Assembly: GCA_001661515.1 (NCBI GenBank)
Contig: LUVW01000002.1
Span: forward strand, 193,850-257,849
Source: Capniomyces stellatus
Lineage: Eukaryota > Kickxellomycota > Harpellomycetes > Harpellales > Legeriomycetaceae
Direction: 5' to 3'
DNA length: 64,000 bases
In this document: piece by piece, positions 1 through 11,232 of the stretch
Layout: every line of letters begins with the position of its first letter
Position numbering within the stretch: the stretch's first letter is position 1
The notes under the pieces: generated by a model
Databases searched by the model: none
Seen by the model: only the letters and a program-made list of their open reading frames with translations
What the model was told of the DNA's origin: nothing
Position numbers and translations under genes: made by a program

Positions 1-619
1 CAAGACAACACCACTATCATCTTATTAATCAAGTAAGCTAAATGGGCAGTAGCTTAAAAATGTCCAAGATGATGTTAAAAATTATGTTCAAATAGCGGAT
101 AAACATCTTAATATAACCTCTTTAGCAGACTATACATCTAAATGTATAGCACTTCAGCCCCTAATTTTATGCCTTTGTCTTTTTTTTTTTTAGACACCAT
201 TCCTTTTAACAGAATTGTTTCTCTACCAAAAGCCTATTTCCCCTTTTATCGATGAATAAAAGCAACCATAAAATTAATAGCAACCGTGAGCTTTGTCGCT
301 ATTACCACTACCAATAGTACATAACCAGGATTACTCACTAAAATGGTATGCTATTTGTATTTTTGTTGATTAAAACGACACCTCTATTTAGGTTTTGTAT
401 TGCCATGTTCCTATAAATAAGTTAGATTGTACACACATTAAAGGAATTCGGAGGTCTAAATGGCGTATACTCACTGCACTGCCATAAAAACAATTTAAAA
501 GTGATTTAAAAGTGACTTTTGGCTCGAGGCTAATAAAGGGGGGAGGAGGAGGTGAAGGGCTAAATGAATTTTTTGATCCATTATATCGAGACAAATTTTG
601 TAAAATTGCTCCTTTGTGA
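1..619. other. AT-rich flank, no gene seen
   Basis: No convincing coding region on either strand. A C-rich run on the minus strand (plus-strand purines at 539-558) and homopolymer T at 181-193 are the only local structure. It would be the 3' flank of the broken minus-strand gene that ends at 620. I looked there for a selenocysteine-insertion hairpin and saw no clear one. Confidence 0.5.
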
Positions 620-1189
620 TCATCCACTTGCTTTATCGCTAGTATCTCTAACCGGGGCATACAGTAAAAACGCACAATTGTTTTCAGCAGGCTTGTTTAT
701 GACACGTTCCTTTATGTTTACAAAGCTTTGGTCAATTATGTATTGGTGGTCAACAATTCAAAACCTAACCATTATAAAACATCTTTCAAGTTGTGCGAAT
801 TCTGCTGTGTGGAAAAAGGATCTCTGCACGTCTTGAAGAGAGAAGTGACAACTTTCAGAATGAAGTGGTTCAAGTTTTGCCGAGTTTATTATTATCTCCT
901 TGCCATTACTCTTACAGACCTTTTTGTAAAATGCCTCGCTGTAACTACTAGCGTCCAATTCTGTCTCGTCAGCAAATGTTATCTTTATGTAACCCAATAT
1001 TTTCGGATCTGCTGTGTATGGCTCGAGTATATGTATTGCTCTAGATAGAAGTGACAAACTGTTGTATATATGGTACCCTAAAGCTAATTTTTTTGACTCC
1101 AAAAGCTGGTAGATTTCATCCGTCACAAGTGAGTTACATTTAAAAAGAAAAGCAGCAACACGTGAGAAATCTAACAAAATAAATTGTAA
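620..1189 (-). pseudogene. Broken paralogue of the gene at 1837-2430 (in-frame TGA)
   Basis: Read on the minus strand, this stretch encodes a relative of the intact neighbour. Both share SKK, GY-x2-YNS, ILGY, FADET, a CFIM/YFIM block and an NKP..CAF block in the same order and spacing. The frame is interrupted once, by TGA at 758-760, after the residues MVRF. The same frame then continues for 45 more codons to a TGA at 620-622 and still aligns with the neighbour. The interrupting TGA sits exactly where the neighbour has Cys (TGC), a one-base difference. No ATG opens the frame; a TAA lies in frame near 1196, so an upstream exon with an acceptor near 1173 or a lost start is needed. The simplest reading is a young pseudogene. 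Selenocysteine or readthrough is the alternative. Function is unknown and I recognise no family. Confidence 0.6.
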
Positions 1190-1836
1190 TTTTTTTTACT
1201 CAAGTGCACCGATAACAACGTCATGGAGGACAACTATTGTATCAGACATCGCCTAACTTAGTCTCCTGATGCCTTTTTTCGTTTATCAAGTGTATTTAAA
1301 AGTGAAAAGCAAAGATAAAATATTTCTTTACAAAAGATATTTTGTAATTTGGGAAACATCAAGTCTTGTATTCGAAACCAACCAACATACCTATTCCTGT
1401 TAACAATTATTGGGTTAGGTCGAAGATAGATAACATCACGAGTGATCAAGGATTCAGGTTTTGAAAGCTGATAATTAAACCGGTTTGATAAAAACAAATA
1501 TTATTGACCTGATTGCAAGTGTACAATACGCATTAACCGGTATCTTGCCGATATTTACTCTCATATCAAATAGGCAGCTAATGTTTATTAAAAAAAAAAT
1601 CCAACATCGATCAAGGTTACTGATTTATCAACAATCGTGGTTTACGAGTAGCGGTTGTTACTTATTGTAATCAGCAACAACCCAGTGTTTGACTTTCAAA
1701 TACACATATTTTGCCTTTTTTTTCGCTGGGACAAGTCTTCAGAAATTGTATTTTGGAAATAATAACTTTTATTGATTTTAATAAATAGATATCTAAACCA
1801 GATCCTAAAAAAAATATTTCTACTAATTTTTAAAGA
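1190..1836. other. Spacer between the two tandem paralogues
   Basis: About 650 bp of AT-rich DNA between the two related minus-strand genes. It should hold the 3' end of the first copy and the promoter, and perhaps a first exon, of the broken copy. Short open frames here show no family features. Confidence 0.4.
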
Positions 1837-2430
1837 CTAAGTTGAGACAGCATCGTCAGATCGGATTGGAGCGGATAATGAAAATGCACAGTCTTCCTCG
1901 ACAGGCTTGTTAATGACAGATTTTTTTGTGTCTACAAAGCTATGTTCTACTACGTAATTATTGTCTCTGATGCACATCTTTGTCATTATAAAATATTTTT
2001 CCATACTGATCGATTGAGCAGAGGGATGGGATTGGCTGTGTGCCTTTCTTATCGGGTATTCACATTTCGTGTCTCCCATATACAGTAGAGCCATTCTCGC
2101 GTCAGTTATGTGATACGCCACATTGATGACACGCATATTTCCACCAGGATAGCATATTTTTTTTACACACATTTCGTTATACTCACTGCTGCTAAGGTCG
2201 GTCTCGTCTGCAAATGGAACTTTTTTGTATCCTAGTATTGTCCGATCTTTCTGGTATGGTATTAGTGTCATTATTGCTCCAAACAACAAGGTCATGCTGT
2301 TATAAAACTGATAGCCAGGAGTAATTTTTTTGGATTTAGCCAACTCTAATATCTCATCAAGCCCAAACGATGTATGAATAAAAAGTGATGCCAATAGGCA
2401 GTAGCGTCTGACGATCTTTTCAAACTGCAT
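1837..2430 (-). CDS. Unknown protein, intact member of a tandem pair
   Basis: A 197-residue open frame starts at an ATG at 2430. The frame stays open upstream to a TAA near 2526 but has no earlier ATG, so 2430 is the likely start. Residues about 9-23 (CLLASLFIHTSFG) are hydrophobic after RR, so a signal peptide or anchor is possible. The middle is a compact folded-looking region with FADET and ILGY; the tail is polar with several Cys. I do not recognise a family; a remote HORMA-like fold crossed my mind but no diagnostic motif supports it. The evidence that it is a real gene is the paralogue at 620-1189: the two agree in reading frame, spacing and many hydrophobic positions, which random frames do not do. 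Confidence 0.6.
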   Translation of the reverse strand: MQFEKIVRRYCLLASLFIHTSFGLDEILELAKSKKITPGYQFYNSMTLLFGAIMTLIPYQKDRTILGYKKVPFADETDLSSSEYNEMCVKKICYPGGNMRVINVAYHITDARMALLYMGDTKCEYPIRKAHSQSHPSAQSISMEKYFIMTKMCIRDNNYVVEHSFVDTKKSVINKPVEEDCAFSLSAPIRSDDAVST

Positions 2431-4042
2431 TCTCGCAATAAAACTGTTTTGTGTCCCAGTGTGATGTGGTGGTGTTTGTATAATTAAATGTATGTTTGAT
2501 TTGCTCAGCGATACACTTTGGAATTAGTTGATGAGGCACAAGATGTTGGGCCAAGTAAAGGGGTTTAAATACACATCCAGAGCCTGGTAGTTTGTCTATA
2601 TTTCTTTTATTTTGTTATTGAAACTTCGACTATTTTTCTATTCACTGCTATCTCCAATGCTTGTAAAAAGTAACAACAACCACTTTATAACCACTCTGTA
2701 GTTTATTCAGAAAGAGTACTTGTGTCTAAACTTGGACCGGAAACACCTGTGTTGGTGTATACAGCCACATGTATGTTAATACAGAACAGGTGAATGTGTC
2801 CAACACATAACTGCCGATTATCATTTACTTGTTTGGTGAATATCAGGTATTAATATACTGGAAATGCATATTTCCTGAGCAGCACTATTCCTGTCCAATA
2901 GCGCTTTTTTCTAGTGCAGCTTATAGCCCAAGCAGGTATCAAAACAAAATATCAAACCAAAATTCAATGATAATGCAAGACTACACGCTGCAAACAAGAA
3001 AAACGGGAAAACATGCCTTGAGTTGAAGCAATACAAGCCAGATGCACAATCCTTGTTTTGCTTTATGTGTTGTATTGCTATCATTTAACTCTACTCGGGT
3101 CAACTCGGGTTAAGTAGAATTGGCGCTGAACCATAATATAGTTATATGTAGTGATATTGATAGTTATGTTCGAGATCAAGAAAGTACGGAAAATGCAACG
3201 TTGTTACTATGGAATGGTATTCGAATAGCGAAAAGTATACTATGCAAGTTACAAAGTCTGGCAGTTTTGCATTACAGCTCTAAAAATGGCCATATAAAAT
3301 CTCAGTCTATAAAAAAATAGCTCGACCCAGAAATTCTTTGAAAAAAATAAAAAAAGGGTGCGAATCGGTAAACCCAATATTAACGATTTGAAATGACGAC
3401 ATTGGTATTTAAAATCACGACTGTAAAATTAGTAATCAAAGGACCATTCGTAATGCAAACCCTGGTAATACTGCTTTAAACATAAAATTCGAATGTGATT
3501 TCCCCTTTATCTTGCCTTGAAAAACGGTAAATTGCGAAATGGGCGGATGGGGAGGTTTTTTTGTTGTTGAAAAGTCGTCTAGCATTATCATTCCCAGCAT
3601 TTCCAACTCGTTGGCGTCATAATCAGAACAATTGCAATTCTAAAGTTTACCAATAGCCACAGAAAGAAATAACACTTGAGGCCAAGAAAAGAGGTGAAAA
3701 AAAAGTTGGATTACAACTATACCAATGTTTAATCGCAATTGATGGAGAAGTCCTTTGAAATCAAGTGTTTTTTTACAGTGTGTTTTATTTTACAATAGGG
3801 TTTTAAGCCAAATCTGCGTAAATAAACCAAGTTATAATATTTATTCACTAATAATTTTAAAACCGGTAGACTATTGTGCTTCAATTATTAGTGAATAAAT
3901 ATTATTAGCTTCTACCTGCTTGGTCTTGGTCTTGGAATAATTAGATACTAAGCAGCATTCTTTTTATTATTATAGATATAAAAATAAATATATCGATAAT
4001 TACATTCGAAGGTCTTGTTTTACTGTAGTAATAGTGTGTAAA
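2431..4042. other. Intergenic, divergent promoters, one large hairpin
   Basis: About 1.6 kb between the minus-strand unknown gene and the plus-strand acetyltransferase, so it should hold both promoters. Only short open frames occur, none with family character. The notable structure is a perfect 23-bp inverted repeat at 3834-3905, listed separately. Confidence 0.45.
3834..3905. repeat. Perfect 23-bp inverted repeat, 26-bp spacer
   Basis: Arms 3834-3856 and 3883-3905 are exact reverse complements, and pairing stops at both ends with clear mismatches. The arm core reads TTTATTCACTAATAATT on the plus strand. The spacer contains ACCGGTAG. It lies about 140 bp upstream of the acetyltransferase start. 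It could be a small non-autonomous inverted-repeat element, a cruciform-forming regulatory site, or a transcribed hairpin. I see no flanking target-site duplication that settles the question. Confidence 0.85.
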
Positions 4043-6106
4043 ATGTTGCCAAATGGGATACGCTTTTGTGCAAGCCCGCAGGCTGGAAATGGTAAGCGAA
4101 AGCAATGCTTGGTGAAATTGATTATATTCCGAGTCTGAATGTCGGATTTAGCAGCTCAAATATACGCTTTAACAATCTTATCGTCGCTATTGATACCCTA
4201 CTCTTTTTTTATCCGAGTAAAGGGTTGAGGGCATTGACTATACGAGGAAAACCGCTTACTGTCCACAAATCAGCTGCAAGCGTTCTGCTGAAACATAGGA
4301 GCTACTCTTTGGGTAAGTGAATGACGTCTGGCTGCTCTTGGTTGCTAAGGAGATAGAAATTCATGTAAACATCAATGAAAGCGACAACAACAGTAGAAAA
4401 TGAATGGGGAAAACCCCGTGTACTTGCTTCAATACAGCGATATTTAGTTGTCATTGTATGTTTGAACAAAAATATAGGGACAGGATCGAAACAGGAAATG
4501 AGCTTTCCCTGTATTGACAAGATTGAGAAGCGAGAGACGATTCTAAAGTCACAAAACAAAATAACCGAAGAGCTGTTTTTACACGTAGCCTCGGGGTATA
4601 AAATATTCAACTATAACAAGCCGTTTGCAATGAGCCACGGAGGGGTTCTTCCGTCATTTAAGCTGGCGTATGAAACCTGGGGGACGTTAAATAAAGCGAA
4701 GAGAAATGTGATTCTGCTGCACACAGGGCTGTCTGCTTCAAGTCATGCCAAAAGCAACGAGGGAAACAAAGCTCCTGGCTGGTGGGAGGATTTTATTGGT
4801 AGGCAGTATGAAATGCCCAAAGTTTATACAATTACAATCCAAAGCCATCAATCGGCCAAAATTAACAATACAATGACTGTACTTGTGTGTATAAATAGGA
4901 CCTGGGCTTGCAATCGACACAGACAAGTACTTTGTTATATGCACAAACGTACTAGGCGGATGCTACGGATCAACGGGCCCAAGCTCAATAAACCCAGCAA
5001 CAGGGTCGCGGTATGCAACAACATTTCCGGTACTCACGATAAACGATATGATACACTCGCAATTCCTGCTGTTAGATAACTTGGGGATAGAAAAGCTCCA
5101 TGCAAGCGTTGGATCAAGCATGGGGGGGATGCAGTCGTTAGCATCAGCAGCGCTGTATCCGGAAAGAGTTGGGAAGCTGATCGCCATCAGCTCATGTGCA
5201 CTGTCACACCCGTACTCGATTGCATTGAGGTTTGCACAGCGCCAGGTTCTTATGACAGACCCAAACTTCAACCGAGGGAACTACTACGACAAGGTGATAC
5301 CACACGTGGGGATGAAACTGGCAAGACAGATATCAACGGTTACTTACAGATCAGGGCCCGAGTGGGAGCAGAGGTTTGGGAGACGTAGAATGAACTCTGA
5401 AACCACGCCATCGTTATGCCCCGACTTTATGATTGAAACATACTTGGACCACCAAAGCGAAAAATTTGTTCTGAACTATGACGCAAACTCTTTGCTATAC
5501 ATATCAAAGGCTATGGATATGTTTGATATAACAGAGTCCAACACTAAAAGGCTCGAGTCCCAACGCAAGTCCACAAGAAGGCAGCTAAAGCTGCACAACT
5601 CAAAGTCTCGGCCCTCCACCTCCACCTCCACCAGCACCAGCACCAGCACCAACAATCCGCAAAACTCAATTCTTGGCGACTTTAAGCACGAAACATTTAG
5701 TTTGAGCGGAGAAAGCGCAGCAGCTGACGCGTGTCCAATAAGAGCACCAGATAAGGACTCTAAAGCCAGGCCGGATACTGAGGGAAGCAGCAGCAGCAAA
5801 AGCCTGTCAGCGGACAAAAGCCGGCCAACAGACAAAAACTCGCCTCACGAGACAAAATCGCAGATTGAAAGTGATTTGATTGCAGGAGTCAAAAACGTTA
5901 TGATGCCAACTCTGGTTCTGGGTGTTCAATCTGATGTTTTGTTCCCTTGTGCGCAGCAAAAGGAAATAGCCAGTATTCTGAAGAGCGCTGGGAACAGCTA
6001 TGTGACCTATTACGAGCTTGATGCGATGTATGGCCATGATACCTTTTTGATTGACAAGGTTACTGTAGGCGCTGCTGTTAAGGGGCATTTAGAGCACACT
6101 TTATAA
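4043..6106 (+). CDS. cysA: Serine/homoserine O-acetyltransferase (MetX fold), probably mitochondrial CysA type
   Basis: Transfers acetyl from acetyl-CoA to the hydroxyl of serine (or homoserine), feeding cysteine/methionine synthesis. The enzyme is an alpha/beta-hydrolase. The nucleophile elbow GSSMGGMQSL (Ser near residue 219), the acid in GVQSDVLFP and the His in YGHDTFLID form the triad. The blocks FPCID, LAYETWGTL, GCYGSTGPSS and SHPYSIAL match fungal CysA/Cys2-type serine acetyltransferases better than yeast Met2. Model: exons 4043-4091, about 4247-4312, about 4478-4798 and 4899-6106. The intron 4799-4898 is firm (DFIG joined to PGLAID, phase agrees). The first two introns are inferred because they give a basic leader ending HRSYSLG, like a mitochondrial presequence. 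A Ser/Thr/Lys-rich insert (about 5560-5870) interrupts the catalytic domain, as in other fungal members. Start uncertain: an ATG at 4375 is also in frame. Confidence 0.85.
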
Positions 6107-6515
6107 ACAAGGTTTGAGTATTTGGACATGGATTCCCATTCGATGACTTGGTACTCTACTCTATGTTTAATTGTAGCTTATATTATCGATAATGCCAATA
6201 CTCTTTTATTTTCCAGCTTTGGGGTTGCCTACCAGGTGCTACACTGATTGTACAACTTACACGAGGTTAAAAATTCGGGTGAAGGCATCTTTTACTTGGC
6301 ATTAATTTTAACTGTAGCCCCCCGCCTCTTTTTTTTTTTGGCTGATAAGTATTGGTGAAATAAAATAATTGCGTTTAAAAGATCGAACATGTATATATAG
6401 TAAGGGAATGTATATATAGTAAAGAAATATATATCAAGTAAAGAAATATATATAAAAGTAAAAAACGGAATGGGGACAAGGCCTAAAAAGCATAGAAATA
6501 TTGGTTATAGATGAT
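6107..6515. other. Tail-to-tail spacer with TATATA tandem repeat
   Basis: Shared 3' flank of the acetyltransferase (+) and NMD3 (-). Region 6390-6460 holds an imperfect roughly 20-bp tandem repeat built on GTATATATAGTAA. No gene is seen. Confidence 0.6.
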
Positions 6516-8247
6516 TTACAAATCCTCGTCCATGTTGTCGTTGATGACCATGCTATCTAATAGCTCCTCCAATGGGACCTCAGGGAAATCATCATCGTCC
6601 CCATACTCCTCTTCATCATCCATATCGAGATTATCGCCATCAGCATTAACAGCACTGGCCTTGTTTTCGGCTTTGTAAAGATTGATGGTTTGACGGAGCT
6701 CAGGATCCTCCTCCAAATCACGCATAAACAGTTCGTATTCAGCCTCAGCCTTGGTGACGGCTTGCTTCTTGGCACCAAGCTCGCCCTCATCCTTGGTGAG
6801 AGTTTTAAGTTCCCAATTTCTAGGCTTGCGGTTACGTCGCTTATCGGCATAGCTCTTCTTTACAATCACAACCTCTGGCACAGAGTCTGGGTCAAGCTTG
6901 TCAAAGAACTTGTTGTTGATATTCGACAGACTAAGATCGTAACCCAACACTGTGTCTCCGTAGTTCAAAATGTTTCCAAGATGGGTTCTGACTATAATCT
7001 GGTTGTCGTTCTTTCCTACATCCGACATTCTCTGGATTGTCAAATCTGCAAGCGCAAACTTGCCTGATCTCTTGTCTAGCAACTCCACATCAATCACATA
7101 AAACTCCTTCAGCTCCCTGGAGTTGCAAATGGTTGCTATCTCGTCGGATCTCCAGAACACAGTTGACGAAATATCGGCTGTCTGCAATGACCTGAAATCA
7201 GTGACTTTGAGTTGCCCACCAACCCTAGTGCACAGAACCAGGGGCGATATTTGCCCCAAACTTCCTGCTATTTTTTTGGTCAAACAAACCAAATCGTCTT
7301 TACACACTGGAACTATTTCTACAGAGTATGTAAACTTGAAGTTTGAAATACTGGTGTGGATGTCATGTGAGATCAGCTGCTCGGACGTTTTACTGCGGAT
7401 TGGCACTAGTGTCGACAGAAAGTCAACCATCTTGATTGCCTGATTACGATTGGCATATTGGAAATCCAATCCTCCCTTAACCACCTTGATGTTTGTTGTC
7501 TCCATGTGCATGTTGTGCTTGATAATCAGCTGCTCCAAGTAAAAGAACGTCTTTTGATGGTCAACCTTTTGACGAACTTGAACCGATGCCTTCCACATAT
7601 TCTTTGCCATAACTTTTGTACAATCTGGGCATTGTTGGTACCCAACCACATACTCTACCTCAAATTTCTGCTGCAAAATAGTAGCCGCAAACACCTAATC
7701 AAACACACATCCATTTATTCGTCTTTAATAAGTACCTGGCTGTATACCAAAGTCTTTATGTTATTCTTGACATCAAATATAATATATCCGGATCTGCCTT
7801 GTCTTTACCTCTTTTTGGATTGTTATGCTGACTTTGATTCTTCGTGAATGTGGTTCTGTCCACACAAAACTCGCATCAATCAACCTGACCTTTTGAAGAC
7901 CCTTTAGCTTTTTCAAACATAGCGACAGCATTTCTCTACTTTCAAGCTCGCAGTTCAACCACGATGCTGGAGGCATCAAATACCTACTACAATTCTTGCA
8001 AAACTGCAACGTCACTTGCTTTGGGATTCCCTCGGTGACATCTACTTGTGTTTGGATGCAATTAACACACATGTTCGCTGGATTTGGTGCAATCGCTATT
8101 CCGCATTCGCAACACAAACTATAAAAGTAAATACAAACGCCAGACACCGCATATTTTAGTTTAATTAAAAGCAAGTAAATTCAAATAGTTTACATCTAAT
8201 TTTCAGCCCAAACACCAATCTGAATTCGCATGTTTAAAACGACCCAT
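6516..8247 (-). CDS. NMD3: 60S ribosomal export adaptor NMD3
   Basis: Adaptor that couples pre-60S subunits to Crm1 for nuclear export. Four CxxC pairs (CCEC, CVNC, CKNC, CPDC) form the N-terminal zinc-binding region, followed by WTEPHSRRIKV and TIQKE, and by the central domain containing LRxQxAD-like LQTADI and DLSLSNIN. The last 60 residues are acidic (DDEEEYGDDDD), with leucine-rich EVPLEELLDSM where the export signal is expected. Exons: 6516-7694, 7809-8118 and a short first exon. The intron 7695-7808 joins QKE to VFAATILQQ in phase and matches the family. For the first exon I infer 8216-8247 (MGRFKHANSD), joined across 8119-8215. The phase fits but the donor GTGTTT is weak, so the first ten residues are uncertain. 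Length about 506 residues, normal for NMD3. Confidence 0.93.
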
Positions 8248-9106
8248 ATCTCATTTACAAAGTATGTTTAAACTAATTATGTCTTATATGTGCATTTAAT
8301 CCTTACATTAATTGCTGCTTGGTCTCTGATATGTATTCCATTTTTTCTTTCCAATCTATATTGTTACTCTATATTGCTGTTTTGTTTTTTGATGTTCCGA
8401 CAATTGATTATTTGCGATCAAAGGTGCTTGCTTTATAATTTATAATTTAAAACTATCGATTTATATTTACAAGTCGAAGCAGGGAAACTCTACTATTTAA
8501 AAAAAATGTATAGATTTGTTAACAGTGCTCTAGAACTTTTACTTTGTCAATTTTAAATTATTTAAAGCGGACGATATAAGCTTTATAATGGAGCTGTGTA
8601 AAAAAAATGTATTTGATGATTTGGCTCATTTAATTCTACTTGCCAACTATTAACAAATCAAACTTTTTTTTTTAACTAAAAATTTTGAAATTTAAAAAAA
8701 AAAAATTTTTTTTTTTTGCTGCCTAGTATCTAATGATCAGATGCGCAGTAAAATTACTAATAATATTCTGTTGATTATTACTGAAAATCGTTTTATTTCC
8801 GATATAAAATTGAAATGTTCGATTCAGTTAATTTGATTTGGAAGTCTTTTTTTTTCCTTTTAAAAATGCAACTCGTTGTGGTGCATAAATATTGTTGCTT
8901 TATTAGTAATCAAAAGAAAAATTACAAGTGGGTTCATCTCTTCAATATTTCACTTTAGCAATTTGGTGTAAAATAAACGCTGCTAGTTGGCTGAAACTCA
9001 ATGCTAATCCCTGTCAAAACATTGGATCAAATAGTACTGACTATTTATTATTTTGCAAATAACCCATTTAGACACACAGTTTTGGCCATAGTAAAGTCAG
9101 GCTGGC
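8248..9106. other. Very AT-rich intergenic DNA
   Basis: About 860 bp upstream of NMD3 and downstream of the next minus-strand gene. Contains long A and T homopolymers (8660-8720) able to fold on themselves. No coding potential was seen. Confidence 0.55.
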
Positions 9107-10380
9107 CTATAACATAATACAGTTACTCCTATTTTGACCATTATAAAGCCTATAACTGCCTATAATGGTTTGCTCAGTCAATGCGCTACGGTAGTTTTTT
9201 TTGTAAAACGGCCTAGAAATCTTAAACGGGAATATATCATTCTCTGCAATAAACTTCACCGTTGATGGTTGTTGTGAGCTCTTGGGGAATACCAAAAGCG
9301 ATTCGTGTAACTTGACTTCTCTAGTGGTTAAATCCGAGTATGGCCTAACCGACATGCTTTTTGGCCCTTTGGCGAATATCCAAACCAAAACAATAACCGA
9401 GATTACCACTGGGCCTTGAATATAAAACAACACCTCGGTTCCATTTTCCCAAACATTCTGTGGGTAAACCCAAAGCACAACCCGCGAACCTGCTCTTACT
9501 ATCAATAACGCTGATGGCACCGTGATTGAAGCCAACTTTATACGGCAGGATCTTGATTTCTTTTTCTGGACAAATCTGATATATACAACAGTGTAGACAG
9601 ACGAGACTATTGAAATAACACTCAAAGCTAGAGTTGAAATCATTACTACAAATCCCAACTCCCGAGCTGTTGGCGAGCTATTAAAAACCAAAACCACGCC
9701 TACAACTGCAAATACTGAGCCAGATATCACAATAATTAATCCAAAATATCTGATAGCTCTTTCAATACATGGCTGGCCCGTACACTCAAACACCCTAAAA
9801 ACGCCAACCACTTTTGCAGTTATCAAACTATTGGGAAATCCGATTAAGTGCACTACGAGTGTCTGGTAAGACTACATGGGTCAAAATACGTTTGAGTTTA
9901 CCATTTTGACAGTATGAAGAATAGTGTGTATTCAACTATGTAGCCTGATATACTTTCGAGTATAATTGACAGTACGAGTATCGGCACAGTATCCATGTAT
10001 AAAACAGCAACTACCCCTCTAGCTATTGTAGCAAAAAACAGCACTGAAAAATGCCAATTAATCCTGTTAATAACAAATTCTGTCACGACTTATAATATAC
10101 ACACCGTACCTTGTGTGCACAGGCTTGGTATATATATCTAGGAGAAGCTTTGCTAAAATCCTAGTAGTATCTGTCTTTTCTTACAGGTACAGGGTATTGT
10201 GGTGCAAATAAATGTTTGGTCTTTGGTACACTTGGCTGCAACAATCGACATTATCAACAGGATTAAAATTCCACAAGACACGCTGAAGGCAACTAGTGGG
10301 TTTGGCAAATCTTTGTGGTAGGGTTGGTGATAAGAAATCACCCATGGGTTCTCTGGCATTTGGATAGCACTGGAGTCCAT
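9107..10380 (-). CDS. Seven-transmembrane protein of unknown function
   Basis: Start ATG at 10380 (MDSSAIQMPENPW). Model with four exons: 10185-10380, 10110-10137 (28 nt), 9902-10063, 9107-9827; about 368 residues. All phases agree: PCT-Y-IYTKPVHT-R-INWHF, then FFILSK-C-LITAKVV. The three introns are only 46-74 nt. Hydrophobic segments in order: LVAFSVSCGILILL, FSVLFFATIARGVVAVLY, YIVEYTLFFIL, LIIVISGSVFAVVGVVLVF, VMISTLALSVISIV, SALLIVRAGSRVVLW, VVISVIVLVWIF. An Arg in helix 6 and Glu-Val-Leu-Phe-Tyr before helix 7 recall RTA1-like or other GPCR-shaped fungal membrane proteins, but I cannot assign a family. The polar tail has Ser/Asn and ends NRSNCIML, a possible prenylation-like CaaX ending. 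Function is not claimed. Confidence 0.72.
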
Positions 10381-11232
10381 TTCTAAGTAACCTTAGTTTT
10401 TGTTTTTGTTTCAGTTGCAAATTGGGTTGTTTTTGCTTTTTTTTTTTGAATCAGTTGTAGATACTGCTTGGAAAAGGAAATAATTAAGCCAAGTCGATAA
10501 AAAGAGTCAAAGGGTATTCAAATGCGTGGAAGCTGTATATTAAATTAGCGAAATTCAACTAGCCTTTGCAAAATGCCAGACCTGTGTTGGCATGAATAAG
10601 TATACTCTTCTTTAAACACAATTCGTGATTTAGTACCATAGCACGTGTGCGATGCTAACCAAATCCAATTTTTGACTGTATAATAGCTTTACACTTATCC
10701 CAAATATTACGGTAATGATGAAAGGGAGAGAAAGAAAAAAACCCCACACCACGTCATAATTAGCCACCTGGGTGATATTGCCTACTTGTACTTTGACAAA
10801 TGTGAGTGTTTAGTGCAATTAGCAATGCAGTACCATGGTTAATTTAGCAGGCAGTGATGGTGGGTGAGCTCTCCAAGTTGTAACCATCAGTAAAAGTCGA
10901 GGAAACAAAACAATGTGAATTAGAATGACTTGGTTTAATCGCCAAACGGTGAGTGATGTTGCAATACTTGACAGTATCGATTTCGACCATTGTGGCTTTT
11001 TTTTATATATTTTGTAATCTGTATTTGGTTATTTGTTTTTTTTTATTGAAATTGTATTTGGTTATTTGGTTATTTGGATTTTTAAATTCTTGAGAAATAA
11101 TGTAAAAAGTCGAGTAATAAACAGAACATTGAATGTGTTTTTGGAAAAAAATTAAATTAAATTAAATGGGAATGGAAGAGAAGGGATAGCGATAAAATAA
11201 GTTTAAAATCAATGGATAAACAACCAATGTAC
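10381..11232. other. Intergenic, upstream of the seven-helix gene
   Basis: About 850 bp of AT-rich DNA holding the promoter of the membrane-protein gene and the 3' flank of the nucleoporin gene. A repeated TTGGTTATTTG motif occurs at 11020-11080. No gene is seen. Confidence 0.5.

Noticed and set aside
5476..5835. Minus-strand Leu/Val-rich frame inside the acetyltransferase
   Set aside because: Antisense of the Ser/Thr-rich low-complexity insert of a well-supported enzyme.
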